Source of the DNA: Haplosporangium gracile
Taxonomy: Eukaryota > Mortierellomycota > Mortierellomycetes > Mortierellales > Mortierellaceae
Direction: 5' to 3'
DNA: 40,717 nucleotides
Assembly: GCA_015499985.1 (NCBI GenBank)
Contig: JAAAUF010000162.1
Span: forward strand, 8,624-49,340
The notes under the pieces are model-generated. The model was not told the DNA's origin. It did no database searches and worked only from the letters and a program-made list of their open reading frames with translations. Numbering within the stretch: the first letter of the stretch is position 1; each line of letters starts with the position of its first letter. Positions 10,682-21,079 of this stretch are shown here, in pieces. The translations under genes were made by a program, and so were the position numbers.

Positions 10682-10912
10682 TCAGTGGGTGCATTTTTCG
10701 AGGATCAGGTCGATCAGGTCGGGCTTCTCAACGACAGCGGTGTGCTTGATGTGGCGTTCGTCCAGTATCTGGAGGAGCTCCTTGGCATGCATGTGCATGA
10801 GCTCCTCGCGCGTGTGGTGGATAGGCGGCAGATCTGAAGCCGAGGTCGAAGTGGTGGTGTCGGCCGTTCCAGCTGTCGGCTTGGACTGCGCGTTCTCCGA
10901 TTCAGTGTTCAT
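10682..10912 (-). CDS. Small protein with MANF-C/SAP-like domain
   Basis: A single-exon 76-aa protein. Residues 1-33 are Ser/Thr/Ala-rich and probably disordered. Residues about 34-76 form a helical SAP-like unit (TREELMHMHAKELLQILDER, then VEKPDLIDLILEKC). This resembles the C-terminal domain of MANF/ARMET proteins (xxKELKKILDDxG..C..C.EKSDYI) and, much more closely, the C-terminus of the neighbouring thioredoxin-like protein, in which TYEELMQMRPKELRQILDDR occupies the same position. The MANF CxxC is absent here (HTAV). There is no visible signal peptide, so the MANF secretory role cannot be assumed. It lies 271 bp downstream of the thioredoxin gene on the same strand, and I infer a partial tandem duplication. 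It has its own CT-rich upstream tract, and the start context is AAACATGA. Confidence 0.65.
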   Translation of the reverse strand: MNTESENAQSKPTAGTADTTTSTSASDLPPIHHTREELMHMHAKELLQILDERHIKHTAVVEKPDLIDLILEKCTH

Positions 10913-10934
10913 GTTTGAGAGGAAGGATGAGGGG

Positions 10935-11155
10935 GTTTTGGTGAGATAAGGTTTGTGGAGGGTGTGAGTATATTGTGTTTTATGGAGGAGTGTTGTCGAG
11001 GATGTGAGAGTGTGAGGAAGAGAGAAGGGAGAGGAGAGAAGAGAGAAGAGAGAAGGGAGAGGAGAGAGGAGAGAAGAGAGAAGAGAGAAGAGAGAAGAGA
11101 GAAGAGAGAAGAGAGAAAAAAAAAGAGAGGAGGGAGTAGAGAAGAGAGAATTTTT
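10935..11155 (-). promoter_or_regulatory. CT-rich tract with (GAGAAGA)n repeat upstream of SAP-like gene
   Basis: The plus strand is a near-continuous GA tract with tandem AGAGAAG units from about 11030 to 11118. For the minus-strand SAP-like gene this is a CT-rich region ending just upstream of its ATG. It separates that gene from the thioredoxin-like gene and argues for independent transcription. This is inference from position and composition. Confidence 0.45.
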
Positions 11156-11183
11156 TTTATTTGACAGGAAGACGAGTCAAAAT

Positions 11184-12284
11184 TTATTCCTGCTTGTAGT
11201 ACTGAGTCTTGATGCAGGTGTCAAGGATGAGTTTGGCAAAATCACTCTTCTCTGAACAACCGACAGAGCGGATACCGCGGTCATCCAGAATCTGGCGCAG
11301 CTCCTTGGGACGCATCTGCATTAACTCCTCATACGTCTTTGTGATCAACGGCAGAGCAACGGGTTCCTTGCGAGTCGATGTTGCCTTGGCTGCTGCTTCA
11401 TTCATCGCCTTTTCAAATTGGGGATCCATGGGGTGTCCTGAGAACTCAATCTTATTGTTCACAATCACTGCTGCGAATGGAATCCCACGCGCACCGCTTG
11501 GCTTGAACACCTCTACCATATTCAAAGTAAGATGAAAGTTCGATGCAAAGTCAGAAAATGTTTGTGCTCATTGATGCCCCGTTAGGTCATTCTTCCAAGC
11601 AGCATAGAGTATCCAGATGAAGCTTGGACGACAGTACGTACTGGCATTGAGTGTTTGTGCCTTATCGATCACAACGGTGTAGTCCATGTCCTTTTCCTTG
11701 ACAAAATCGCGAATTTTCTATATCAACGATAAACAAGAGCGCGTTTAAATAAAATCCCTCCTGTTCTCTTCAGCACTATATCCACAGCACTCGCTACCAC
11801 AATGTAATAAGAGTACTTACGCCTTCGTCCTGCTCGTTGGTGGCGCCAACAATGGTCACGTCCACATCCTTGAACTTGCGCTGCAGCTCTGAAAGGTGAG
11901 GGATGCTAAACGGTGCAAGAGTACAAAAAAGGATCGCGCACGGTCAAACACGAGCAATTCTCCTCCTCGCTGATAATTATGTCCGCAACTCCTGCTTCAT
12001 ACATGAAATCCCGTTCGTTACCTTTGAAGACATGGTCCACACCAACTATTCGAAGTTCGAAAAGCAAAGATAGTGCACCGTTAGTAAAAGTCCGTTACGT
12101 TGTAACATCCCAGCAGCAAAGAAAGAGAGAAATTGAATTCTCTTGGGTGAACGTACGTGGCCCAGAACTCCAAGACGACGACTTTGGTGCGTCCTTCAGG
12201 GACAGGTGCGCCGATGGTGAGGGCGGGATCACCTTTGATGACCAAAAAGTCGTCGATGAGAGGGACGATTGCTCCGACTGACAT
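11184..12284 (-). CDS. Thioredoxin-fold (AhpC/TSA-TlpA type) protein with MANF-C/SAP-like tail
   Basis: Five exons (12157..12284, 12022..12045, 11821..11905, 11642..11717, 11184..11512) give 213 aa. Residues about 18-140 form a thioredoxin-like fold of the AhpC/TSA or TlpA kind. The active site FWATWCGPCLQSIPHLSEL has Cys45 and Cys48, followed by a VTIVGATNEQ strand, YTVVIDKAQTLNAK, and GARGIPFAAVIVNNKIEFSGHP with the cis-proline (IP). Exon 2 is only 24 nt and supplies the WCGPC motif. Both of its junctions are phase 2, so skipping it would keep the frame but delete the active site. Residues 164-213 are a SAP-like domain (MRPKELRQILDDRGIRSVGCSEKSDF) close to the MANF C-domain, with only the second Cys of its CxxC. 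No signal peptide is evident, so a cytosolic location is inferred. The likely role is thiol-disulfide exchange or peroxide defence; the substrate is unknown. Confidence 0.85.
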
Positions 12285-13174
12285 TTTTTGCTCCTGTAAT
12301 GAGTATGTGTATGTTTGTAGACTGTGTTGTAGGTTAAGATGTGCTATTCCTGTCCTGTACGGTGTTCGACGTGGGCGAGTATAAGTGTCCTTGGCTGTTG
12401 GGGTGGAAGGTTGGTTTTTGTTGTTGATGAAAAGAATGAAATGAAATGAAATTGAAAGGAATAAAAAAGTTGAATCCGCGTAGAGAAATAGACGAAGGGA
12501 ACTCGATGCTGATTTCTCAGCTGCACAGAAAGCCACCAAATCGGACTGATGCAATATCTTCGCCAATTATCATCGAAGGATCTCACTGAACACCCTTTTA
12601 CTCATGGAGACTGCTGTAAGGAGTTGGCTGGAATGGACTGAGGAGAAAGGACGGCATCCACATGGCAAAGACTATCCTTAACACCCATGCGCACATAGTT
12701 TCAAGTTACTTGTTAGGGTGTGTAGTTTTGCTTTTTATGGATGATTTAGTTACAAGATAATGAACAATTCTTTTTGGATAGAGAGAAGGAGGGTATAACT
12801 ATATGGATATTTAACAAGGGGGATGGTGGATAGGTACTACAAGAAAAGAAAAAAAAAAGAAAAAAAAAGAGTAAGAAAAGAAAGAAAAGAAAGAAGAGAA
12901 AGAGAAGGTAAGGTCATGAACAGAGACACAGGAAACATAAATGTGTCAATGAAAGAGGAGGGCAGTGCGTGTATATGTGTGTATGTGTGTACTATGTAAC
13001 AATGGATAAGCAAAAGAAAAAAAAAGGAGGCAATTATGTAGGTGGGATGATGGTTGCAAGTGGTTTTGGTAGCAGGATATGTTTACAAATGGATGCGGAA
13101 GAAGACAAAAGAAAAAGAGGAAAAGAAACAAATGAAGTCTTTCCAAAGTGAAAAATTGGCTCAAGCACCGATGT
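12285..13174. other. Intergenic upstream of thioredoxin-like gene
   Basis: The left part is the thioredoxin-like gene's promoter and leader. The right part is the 3' flank of the Q-rich protein gene. Purine runs occur at about 12841..12910. No credible coding region is present; open frames are short or low-complexity. Confidence 0.55.
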
Positions 13175-14833
13175 TTATCGCACAGCGACAAAGTGGTGCT
13201 GGTTCCAGGAGGGAGTTTCGGGAAGGGAGACAATAGTGCCGTTGTCGGGGTTGACAATGGGAATCCTGGAAGCCATGCGAGGAGGAGAGTAAGACATCAT
13301 CGTAGGGCTAGTCATGCCCATCGAATACGCCTGCTGCTGCTGCTGCTGGTGTTGACCTGAAAAGGCATAGGCATGCGACCCGTACATGTTGTTGTAGACC
13401 TGCTGCTGCTGTTGCTGCTGTTGCTGCTGTCGGCCCATCGAGGGCATAAAGTTAAAGTACGAGTCCGAGGGGCCCATCAGTCCAACTGTGGCAGGTGTGG
13501 TCGAGCCTGAGTAGCGGCCTCCTTGGCGCCCGTTGTTGCCAATGGCAGTGGGGGTCTTGGGGGCGATGAAGAGGGGCGCACGGCTGTTAGGGTCGACAAT
13601 GGTGATGGCGCGCGAGGCAGGGTTGGCAGTGGCTGCTGGGGTAGTAGGCGACACAGGCGAGGAACCGCCACGCTGCTGCTGCTGCTTGGCCTGGTTCTCC
13701 TTTTGAGCAAGAATCGAAGCGAGAATGATTTCAGAGAGCTAAGGTGATGTAAATGGTATGAATGGGTTAGATACGAGTTGAATGATAGAAATGCATAAGT
13801 AATTATTGATGTGTCTTATGTGCATATTAATGAAACCACGCCGTGCAATAGTTGAGAAGAAAAAGGTTCGATTTGACATCATCACCCACCACACATCCCC
13901 ATCCACCATATGTGTGTGTATGTATGTGTGTGTATGTATGTGTGTGTATGTATGTGTGTGTGAGGTGACCTGCCACTGCCCCTGACAACAAGTCAACGTG
14001 GGCTGACCCCTTCGAGTGGCTCTATTTTTTTTTTTTCATTTTCGTTCTTATACCGAGTGACCCTTCTCTCAGTCGCCTCTTGGTCCTGGATGATGTCGAT
14101 GTCCTGGCGGCTTGTTGCTTGGGGTGCTTGGTTTGGTTAGTTTAGCTTGTCTGTCTGTCCGTCTGGCTGGTTTGTTTGTTTGCTTGTTGATACTCTCGCC
14201 CTCAATCTCGTTGAACCCAACCACTTCTCAAACAAACAACATCATTTCCCAACCCAATTCAGAGACAGACAGGGAGGGTAAGAGGAGGGGAAAAGAGAGA
14301 TCCAAGCGTGCATGTACATGATCTTGCGTTGTCGAGTATATGTGCGCGTGTTTGTGTCTTGTAAAAAAGAAAAGAAAGACCCGTCTCGAATGAAAGGGTG
14401 TCTGTTCGCTTGTCTGCGCACGATGTTGATACGGAAAGAAAGCCTTGCTTTAAGTCTGTACGCTACTCGATGCGCGTCTGAGACCCATGGGTGTTTCAGA
14501 AAGGGCAATTGAAATAGACCATGCAAGATGGAGGGAGAGAAAGCGAGGGAAATGAAGAGACAGAGAACAGGAAGGAAAGAAAAAGGGATGCTATGTACCT
14601 CTTTGGCGGTCAGACTGGGGCAAAAGTCGAGATCGTCATCAAAGCATTTGGCAGCTTCCTGGCTGAGGCGGAACTGTTCGAGGTGGAGGACTGTATCATT
14701 GAATTGAAGGTGAATTGGTAAAAGGATTGTGGATTAGCTGCTGTGATCTACAGGAAAAGGAACGCAACAAAGGGTTGAAAGCAGCGCGTAGAAACGAAAG
14801 TGAATAGAAGAGAAGACGCATACCTTGAGCCAT
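13175..14833 (-). CDS. Unrecognised Q-rich protein (DDDLDFCPSL motif)
   Basis: I do not recognise this protein. The preferred model has three exons (14824..14833, 14599..14690, 13175..13738) and 221 aa, with an 860-nt second intron. Exon 1 contributes only MAQ plus one base. The N-terminal ~50 residues look ordered and conserved-like (VLHLEQFRLSQEAAKCF, DDDLDFCPSLTAKE, then LSEIILASILAQKENQ). The rest is low-complexity: Pro/Ala/Thr, poly-Gln at two places, and Met/Tyr/Ser-rich, ending HHFVAVR. I considered an extra exon near 14060..14100 (QDIDIIQDQEATER), but its best GT donor leaves the wrong phase. A competing frame is open across part of exon 3 but lacks the poly-Gln continuity and is shorter. 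The start lies in ATCACCATGG. A regulatory or scaffold role is possible but unsupported. Confidence 0.6.
13327..13431. repeat. CTG/CAG trinucleotide tracts coding poly-Gln
   Basis: Two CTG-type runs (about 13327..13349 and 13400..13431) lie inside the last exon of the Q-rich gene. They encode Gln runs of about six to seven and ten residues on the minus strand. Confidence 0.85.
13909..13963. repeat. 12-bp (TGTGTGTATGTA)n tandem repeat in intron
   Basis: Three to four copies of a 12-bp TGTGTGTATGTA-like unit lie within the long second intron of the Q-rich gene. Confidence 0.85.
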
Positions 14834-16768
14834 GGTGATCAACAAGGTGTTCAATTGAAGGTGGGGAAGAGTAGAATGTACAGGAAAGAAGATATGTGGG
14901 AATTGAGCAAAGTGGGTAAGGAAGAATAGCTAAGGAAAGGGAAGGGAACGTGAATGAATGTTTTTTTTACAGAGGTGGGTATGAGTAGGGAGGGTGAGAG
15001 AGAAGAGAGAGGAAAGGACAAAGGAAGAGGGATGAAGAGCGAGAGATGAGATGAAGAAGAAGAGAGAGGAAGAAAGGGGAGAGATGATGATGACGATGAA
15101 GAGAAGGAAGAAGAGGCTGACCCTATTTATTCAAATATGCAAAAAAGGGCGGGCTGTAACTGCCGATGACTGACTGAGAGTGAGCCATGACCAACTCAAA
15201 AGAGTATCGGAGGGCGGGTGAATGAATGAGGAGTGGATGCGCGCTAAACCTCTTTTGATTCATTCATTCTTCTCGATTGAGCTCCCCTCCCCTCTCTCAA
15301 GGCTTGCTTTTTTTGCTCTCACTTTCCTCTCCTTCTCTTAATAATAGCCCGTGGATTAATTGCACCATGCCATGCCCTGTGTGCCACCCCTACTAAGCCT
15401 ATTCCAAACGGTCATTGTTTGCTCTCGTCTTTTGCTCAATTTTTTTTTTCAAATCCTCGACGCCTGTGGCTCACTAACTCGAGCTGTATACTCTTCTCTT
15501 TCTCTCTCTCTCTCTCGTTGAAGTGTGTGTGTGTGAGTGTTACATCGGTTGTTGTTCTTGTTGTTGTTGTTCTTGTCGTTGTTGCTGTTGTAGATATGTG
15601 CGATGATGATTCAACGTGAGCCGCCCTTTTTTTTTCGTTTTTTTTATTTTTTTTTTTTTAGTTTTCCTTCCCCTCACTCTGTGACGACACTGATGATGAT
15701 GATGATTATTTTTGTGTGATGCTCGTCAACTGATGATGATGATATGGATGACTGATGGTACCTGAAATACTGTAATAATAAAAAGAACGTTCAACAAATG
15801 AAAATATCAACCAATTGGAGAGAGAGGCTTTAAGGGAGGCGCACCCTTTCTCCTCCATTCCCACCCGTGCCTCCACATTGGATCCTTCTTTAGTGCTTCA
15901 AGTCAACTGTGGTTTCCTCGAGCGCGATAACCTGGTTCGCGTGCTCATGACTCCAAATGGCTATTCCTGTCGAGAATGTTAAAACTCCATTTTTTTTTTT
16001 TTTTTCTTTGGATTTTGGACCTGTGGGCATTGGAGTAAGGCGTTTGTGTGCATATATAGCTCATCGCTCAAGAGCACTTTTTACCTCCCCCTTGGCAAAC
16101 ACAACAATCGACATCATCATCGTCTTGCCAGGGGGATGGATTTTTTTTTTCCCTTTTTTCCTTCCAATTCGCATCCTAGTACAATGTACTTCACATCCTT
16201 GCTATGTAGGTTCCCATTCTTAACTGCAGGCAAGTCATCCCTTCTGCTCGCATAAAATTCCTTTCCCTTTCCCTTTCTCACTCTCTCTCTCTCGCTCTTT
16301 GCTTCTCCGTCTCTCATTCTCTCTCTCTCTCGCTCGCTCTCTCCCACTCTCTCTCACCCTCTCGCTCTCTCTCGCCCTCTCTGTGAGGATTCAGACAAGT
16401 CATGCTGACGCTTTCCTGGCGGGGATTGAAAATAAAGAAAATTTAACCCAATTGCATTTGTTGTTTGTTGGGTCCATTTCCTCCGATGGATGGGGAGGGA
16501 GGGGCACTGCGGCCCAATTGAAGTATGCTTCCTTAACAACACCTTTCCTCCTTTTTCGTTGGCATAGGCACAGGACATCACAATGGTCTGGAAAGTATGT
16601 ATGGTTGAATTGTTCATTAATGGTTTCAATTAAGTAATGATGCTAAACTATTTGACACAACAGGCCATTGAGGGGGGTAATGGATGGGAACCTATTCACT
16701 CTTTTTTTACATTTGGAGACAGAAAAAGTGAGATTTGATGAGAGGAAAAGGAGGCCAAAAAAAATTAT
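14834..16768. other. Intergenic between Q-rich gene and FBA1
   Basis: About 1.9 kb with no supportable gene. The left part (to about 15120) is GA-rich on the plus strand, hence CT-rich upstream of the Q-rich gene. There are GT and GTT repeats at about 15519..15592, a long T-rich run at about 15627..15660, a T15 run near 15991, and CT-rich tracts at about 16262..16382. The right end is the aldolase 3' flank. Open frames here are built from the repeats. Confidence 0.55.
16262..16382. repeat. (CT)n-rich low-complexity tract
   Basis: An imperfect CTCTCT tract interrupted by GC-containing units, giving alternating Ser/Leu or Arg/Glu frames. It lies in the intergenic region 3' of the aldolase gene. 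Confidence 0.8.
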
Positions 16769-18713
16769 TTACAGAACGTTGACGTTGCCGAGATCCTTGC
16801 AAGCCTGCTGGACACGGGTGACCATGGTCTTTTCGGCCTCGCGGACCCAGACACGGGGATCGTAGAACTTCTTATTGGGCTTGTGGGCACCATCGGGGTT
16901 TCCAACCTGTCCTTGAAGGTATCCCTATTTGTGTCAAAGGATGTGTGCGTATAAGAGAGGTTAGGAAGAATAATCATGCATGCAAAGGATAGATATATGT
17001 AGATGAGAGGCTGATGAAAAAGACGTGCTGTGACGATGAGCTGCATGTGTAATGTACACGTGTCCATCTAGTCAAAAAGCACAGAGCGCAGACACCCAAA
17101 AGAGACCGCGGCCGAGAAAGAAAGTGGCGTGGCTCGAAAAATAAACACAAAGGAGGTTGACGGTTACCTTCTTGGCTTCGTAGAAGTTGCGGATACCGGC
17201 CCAGTAAGCCCACTGAGTATCTATTGTAAGTTGAGTGTCAGGTGTGTACAAGAGAGAGGGGGGTGTGGAGAAGAGAGATAAAGGACGGTTAATAAACATT
17301 TTATTTTTTAGTGGTTTTTTTTGTGAGCCTTTGACGCGTCGTGGGTGTGATGACGATAAGATTGGCGTATCGCGTCTTTTTTCTTTTTTTTTTTCCTTAT
17401 CTCTGACAAACAAAAGATATTGAGACAATCGCGGTAATGAAAAAAATGGATGGGAATGAACCCGTCCGATACGCGGACACACAATTAAATCGAACAACGA
17501 CCAGCACCACTAAAAAGAAAGTCATAAACAACAAATAAACACAAACGGAAAAATAGATCTGGAGATCCTGAAACGTACCAGTATCAACGTTCATCTTGAC
17601 AACACCGAAGTTGACAGCGGTAGCAATGTCCTGCTCAGTTGAGCCAGAGCCTCCGTGGAAGACAAACCAGACGGGCTTGTCGGACTCGGTCTTGCGCTGC
17701 TCCTTAATGAAGGCCTGGTGCTTGCCGAGGAGCTCGGGGTGGAGCTTTACGTTACCGGGAGCATAGACACCGTGGACGTTACCGAATGCAGCGGCGATCG
17801 AGAAGAGATCAGTGATCTTGGAGAAGGCATCGTAAATGTCGAGAATGTCTTGGGGCTGGGTGTAGAGCGAAGCGTTATCAACATCCGAGTTGTCGACACC
17901 ATCCTCCTCGCCTCCGGTGATACCAATCTCCATCTCGAGGTGGCAGTTGATCTTGGCCATGCGCTGGAGGTACTTGACACAGATCTCGATGTTCTCCTCC
18001 TTGGAGTCCTCCGAGAGATCGAGCATGTGGGACGAGAAGAGGGGCTCGCCGTGCTTGGCAAAGTACTCCTCATCAGCCTCAAGCATGCCGTCGAACCAGG
18101 GAAGAAGCTTCTTGGCGCAGTGGTCCGAGTGGATGATGACGGGGATGCCGTAGGCCTTGGCGACGGCACGGACGTGGTGGGCACCAGCAACAGCTCCGAG
18201 GATGGCAGCAGCCTCGTTCTTGTTGGAGATTCCCTTTCCGGCGTAGTAGGCGGCACCACCGTTCGAGAACTGGATGATAATGGGCGACTTGGCATCACGA
18301 GCAGCCTCTATTGGAGCAAGTTACAGTATTACGATGGAAGAGGCGTTAGCTTCTTGTTTTTTTTTTCTCTGTCGCGTTTTTTTTCTCGCACTCCCTGTTT
18401 TACATTATTGTCCGCGTTAATGAATAACGCGTCTTCATCCATTTCATTCATTCGTCCTTGTGATCACTGTTNNNNNNNNNNCCTTTTCTTTGTCCCGAAT
18501 CAGAACCACTCTTCTTCCCTCCTCCTCATTTCTCGTTCAATAAGAGCAATAAGAAAAAAGAAGATGAATATTACCAAGAGCGGCGTTGACGGTGGATGAG
18601 GAGGTGCAGTTGATGGCGGGGATGGCAAAACCCTGCTCGGAGGCATAGGCAAAGACCTTGCGGACGTTGTCACCGGTGATGACGCCGGCGGGGACAATAT
18701 CGAGGAGACCCAT
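16769..18713 (-). CDS. Fructose-bisphosphate aldolase, class II
   Basis: FBA1 catalyses the reversible cleavage of fructose 1,6-bisphosphate to dihydroxyacetone phosphate and glyceraldehyde 3-phosphate, in cytosolic glycolysis and gluconeogenesis. Four exons (18575..18713, 17579..18307, 17168..17220, 16769..16924) give 358 aa, the normal length for fungal class II enzymes. Metal and catalytic motifs are all visible: VIIHSDHCAKK with Asp108 and His109, HMLDLSED, GITGGEEDGVDN, NVHGVYAPGNVKLHPELL, FHGGSGST and KMNVDTDTQWAYW, ending CKDLGNVNVL. The enzyme is zinc-dependent by family knowledge. The start is ACAACCATGG, with a TATTTAAA box 135 bases upstream and a CT-rich leader. Codon choice is strongly C-ending, as expected for a highly expressed gene. 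Intron 1 contains the ten-N gap, which does not affect the coding sequence. Confidence 0.97.
18472..18481. other. Assembly gap (10 N) in FBA1 intron 1
   Basis: Ten N bases lie inside the 267-nt first intron of the aldolase gene. The true intron length is therefore uncertain. The flanking GTAATA donor and CAATAG acceptor are both present. Confidence 0.98.
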
Positions 18714-18855
18714 GGTTGTGTAGTGAAGAGTTGGTTGGTTGGGGAGGGAAAGGGAAGTGTGGTGTGTGGGAAAAAAAGAACAGAAAAGAAGAAAAAGAAA
18801 GAAGAAGGGGGGGGGAAAGAGGGGCAGGAGGTGATCCGACCTGCTCCTTTAAATA
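18714..18855 (-). promoter_or_regulatory. FBA1 core promoter: TATA box and CT-rich leader
   Basis: On the minus strand TATTTAAA lies at 18848..18855, 135 bases from the ATG. A pyrimidine-rich stretch follows (plus strand AAGAAAAAGAAAGAAGAAGG-like, about 18770..18825), then an A/C-rich leader ending ACAACCATGG. TATA followed by a CT block is the classic layout of strongly expressed fungal glycolytic genes. Confidence 0.6.
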
Positions 18856-20442
18856 GGATTCACACAGATGCAGTGACGGAATGACTTGTTCACTACCCCA
18901 GACCAAAGTTAGAAGGAACACACTGTACAAACATGTCCTACCCGACAGGAAACAAGTACAAGAGAAACGAAACATGAAAAAAAAGCACGACGACACGTCT
19001 GTTCCCCTTCACACTCCCTTTCTTTCTTCACTCTCTCGCTCGTGCGTGCACTCCCGGACGGAAAGCGAATCTTGTCCCCGGAGCACCCAAAATAACCTTT
19101 CGTGAGAGCGCCTTTTCTCTCCTTCCTGTTTTATTTTTTTTCCCTCTTCTTCTTTTTCTTTCCATATTTATTTTAATTGCATTGGGGTAATGGAACAAAG
19201 AGTCTCTTCATATGTTGCCCGCTTCAAAGAGAACTCCAACGCCTTCTTTTTGTTGCTGCCCAGCGTGTCAATGACGACAACAGGAACAGGGCATTTGTGT
19301 TCGTTCTCCTCCCTCTTAACGCGTGCAGAGACAAAGGAATGAGTGTTCTGGAAAGGAGATCCCATCCCGATGCCAGACAAGAGAGGCGAGAGGCAACAAA
19401 CAAAGTCCTAGACCATGTTTTTGCCTGAAGAAAAAGAGGGTTCCTGATTTTTATTAACTTAGACGTCACCGCCCTCGGATTTGGGCCGCATGAAACGCTA
19501 CCCTCTTCTTCAGGGCTAGAAAAAAAAAAGGCGTACCTGGCGGAATGAACAGATATCTTGCATTCTCAATGATAGTGAGGAATGTAAGGTGTGCCCTCAA
19601 CACCTTTCCTTTCTTCCTCTCCGCCGAAGAGTATTCCTCATACAATTGACTGCCTTAGGATCAATTGTTCGACTTCTCGTAAGACCACGTTCACAACCCA
19701 ACCGGTTCATCTTCGTTTATTCCACTTGGATCCTAAGGGGAGGATTTTCCATCTATTAAGTGTGAACCCCTATCGTGCTCCACACTTCCCCTTCCTCTCT
19801 CTTTCATGCTTCCCCATCATTGCTTAAAGTGTCCGACCAAGTAGCTTTTATTTCACGAACAGAAAGTACATTTTATTATTATGTTTTGCGGGGTAAAAAA
19901 ATGTTGAACGTTGGGGCTTGGGGCTTGGGAAAGAACCTTGCAGCTCCAATTCGGCATCCCGACACTATTTTTCAATTCTCTTCTCTTCACTATGACTCAG
20001 GCTCATCTTGAAGGATTAGTGGTACTAAGCACTGGTGCGGGCGGGAACCATCGATCCCTTCATTGGTTCCGTTTTTTTCACTTTCAACGTTCTTCATGAA
20101 AAAAAAAATGGTGGTCGAGGACGATCATCATCTTTCTTACTTGTTTTTCTTCTCACGCATTGCCGGTCGAACAAATGACCTCCGTGCTACTTTTCGTGCC
20201 ATGCACGGGCCCATTCTGACTTAGCATCCTTGTCCATCCTGCCCCTCTTCTTTCTTCACTTATCCTCACATCATATCCCCAAGAACAAACAAAAAGTGTG
20301 AAAAAAAGTTTGCTTTATGACAGGGTTGGTGACCTTTATGCTATGATACATTGAAAATGGGGGTGTAAAGAAGGTAAATGAAAATACGGAGAAGAAATAG
20401 AAAGAAGAAACAAGACAGGAACAGAAAAGAAGGACCAGTAAT
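18856..20442. other. Intergenic between FBA1 and MRP10
   Basis: The left part is the distal aldolase promoter and the right part is the 3' flank of MRP10. Two overlapping non-repetitive open frames at 19168..19428 (plus and minus strands) resemble nothing I know and may be a gene remnant. A cluster of short perfect inverted repeats lies at 19586..19738 (see findings). No other gene is visible. Confidence 0.5.
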
Positions 20443-21079
20443 CTAAAGCTGCTTCTGGAGACGGGCAAGATGGTAGTTGACCGTGTTAACGTTCTTGACC
20501 TTCGTGGGCTATTATGATTCAGATAACAAACAGTGTGTAATGCGGTTAGTATTTGGGATGTAAGAGGGTGAGGGTGCTGAAAAGTGTACATAGTCGAGGC
20601 TGGAAGCTAAAAGGTGTCCGGCGATGTTGAATTGAGTGAATTGGATCATAGATCATCGGTCCAACTCGACTCAATTGTTTGTGCCTTGATGGCCCTCCGT
20701 TTCAATGCAGCTTATTCTCCTGAATCATCGTGCCATAGTCGATAATAGCCACAGCTGAACTGTGAGGTTGCAGTTTCCTTAATCCAGTGCTGAAGAATAA
20801 ACATCCCGACTCCAACTGTAATCATGTTCCTGAATAAATTCCTTCTTGGGCGAAGCTGCCGACTCCTTCGATCTAGATCCCACTTGAAACTGCAAAAGGC
20901 TCCCTTTGTAAACGTACCAAGTTCTTCATGCAGTCGGCGAGCATCTTGGCGGTCTGCATGCACTTCGCATCATCGACGCCCGAAGCGGTCCAGCACTGGA
21001 TCATGGCACCCATCTCGGCGATACAGGGGCTGGCCTCAACGACCTTGCGGGGCTTTGTGCGCAGGTACTTCAGTCTCAT
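20443..21079 (-). CDS. Mitochondrial small-subunit ribosomal protein MRP10/mS37 (CHCH)
   Basis: Two exons (20918..21079 and 20443..20508) give 75 aa. This is a twin CX9C protein with Cys19/Cys29 and Cys40/Cys50. The two helical hairpin arms read CIAEMGAMIQC and CMQTAKMLADC, separated by WTASGVDDAK. This spacing, the basic N-terminus (RLKYLRTKPRKV) and the ending NTVNYHLARLQKQL match MRP10/mS37 (CHCHD1 family), a component of the mitoribosomal small subunit. Family knowledge says import and oxidation depend on the Mia40 pathway in the intermembrane space. Intron 1 is 409 nt, long for so small a gene. The gene is divergent from DLT1 across 637 bp. The start at 21079 is the first ATG in frame. 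Confidence 0.85.

Noticed and set aside
14060..14105. Extra exon (QDIDIIQDQEATER) in the Q-rich gene
   Set aside because: Its acceptor fits, but its best GT donor leaves a phase that does not match the last exon.
17655..18599. A 314-aa plus-strand frame antisense to FBA1
   Set aside because: It is a shadow of the strongly codon-biased aldolase exon and runs through the N gap.
20712..20963. A minus-strand frame inside the MRP10 intron (with MITVGVGMFILQHWIKET)
   Set aside because: It partly overlaps MRP10 exon 1 in another frame and has no recognised homology; the two-exon MRP10 model explains the locus.
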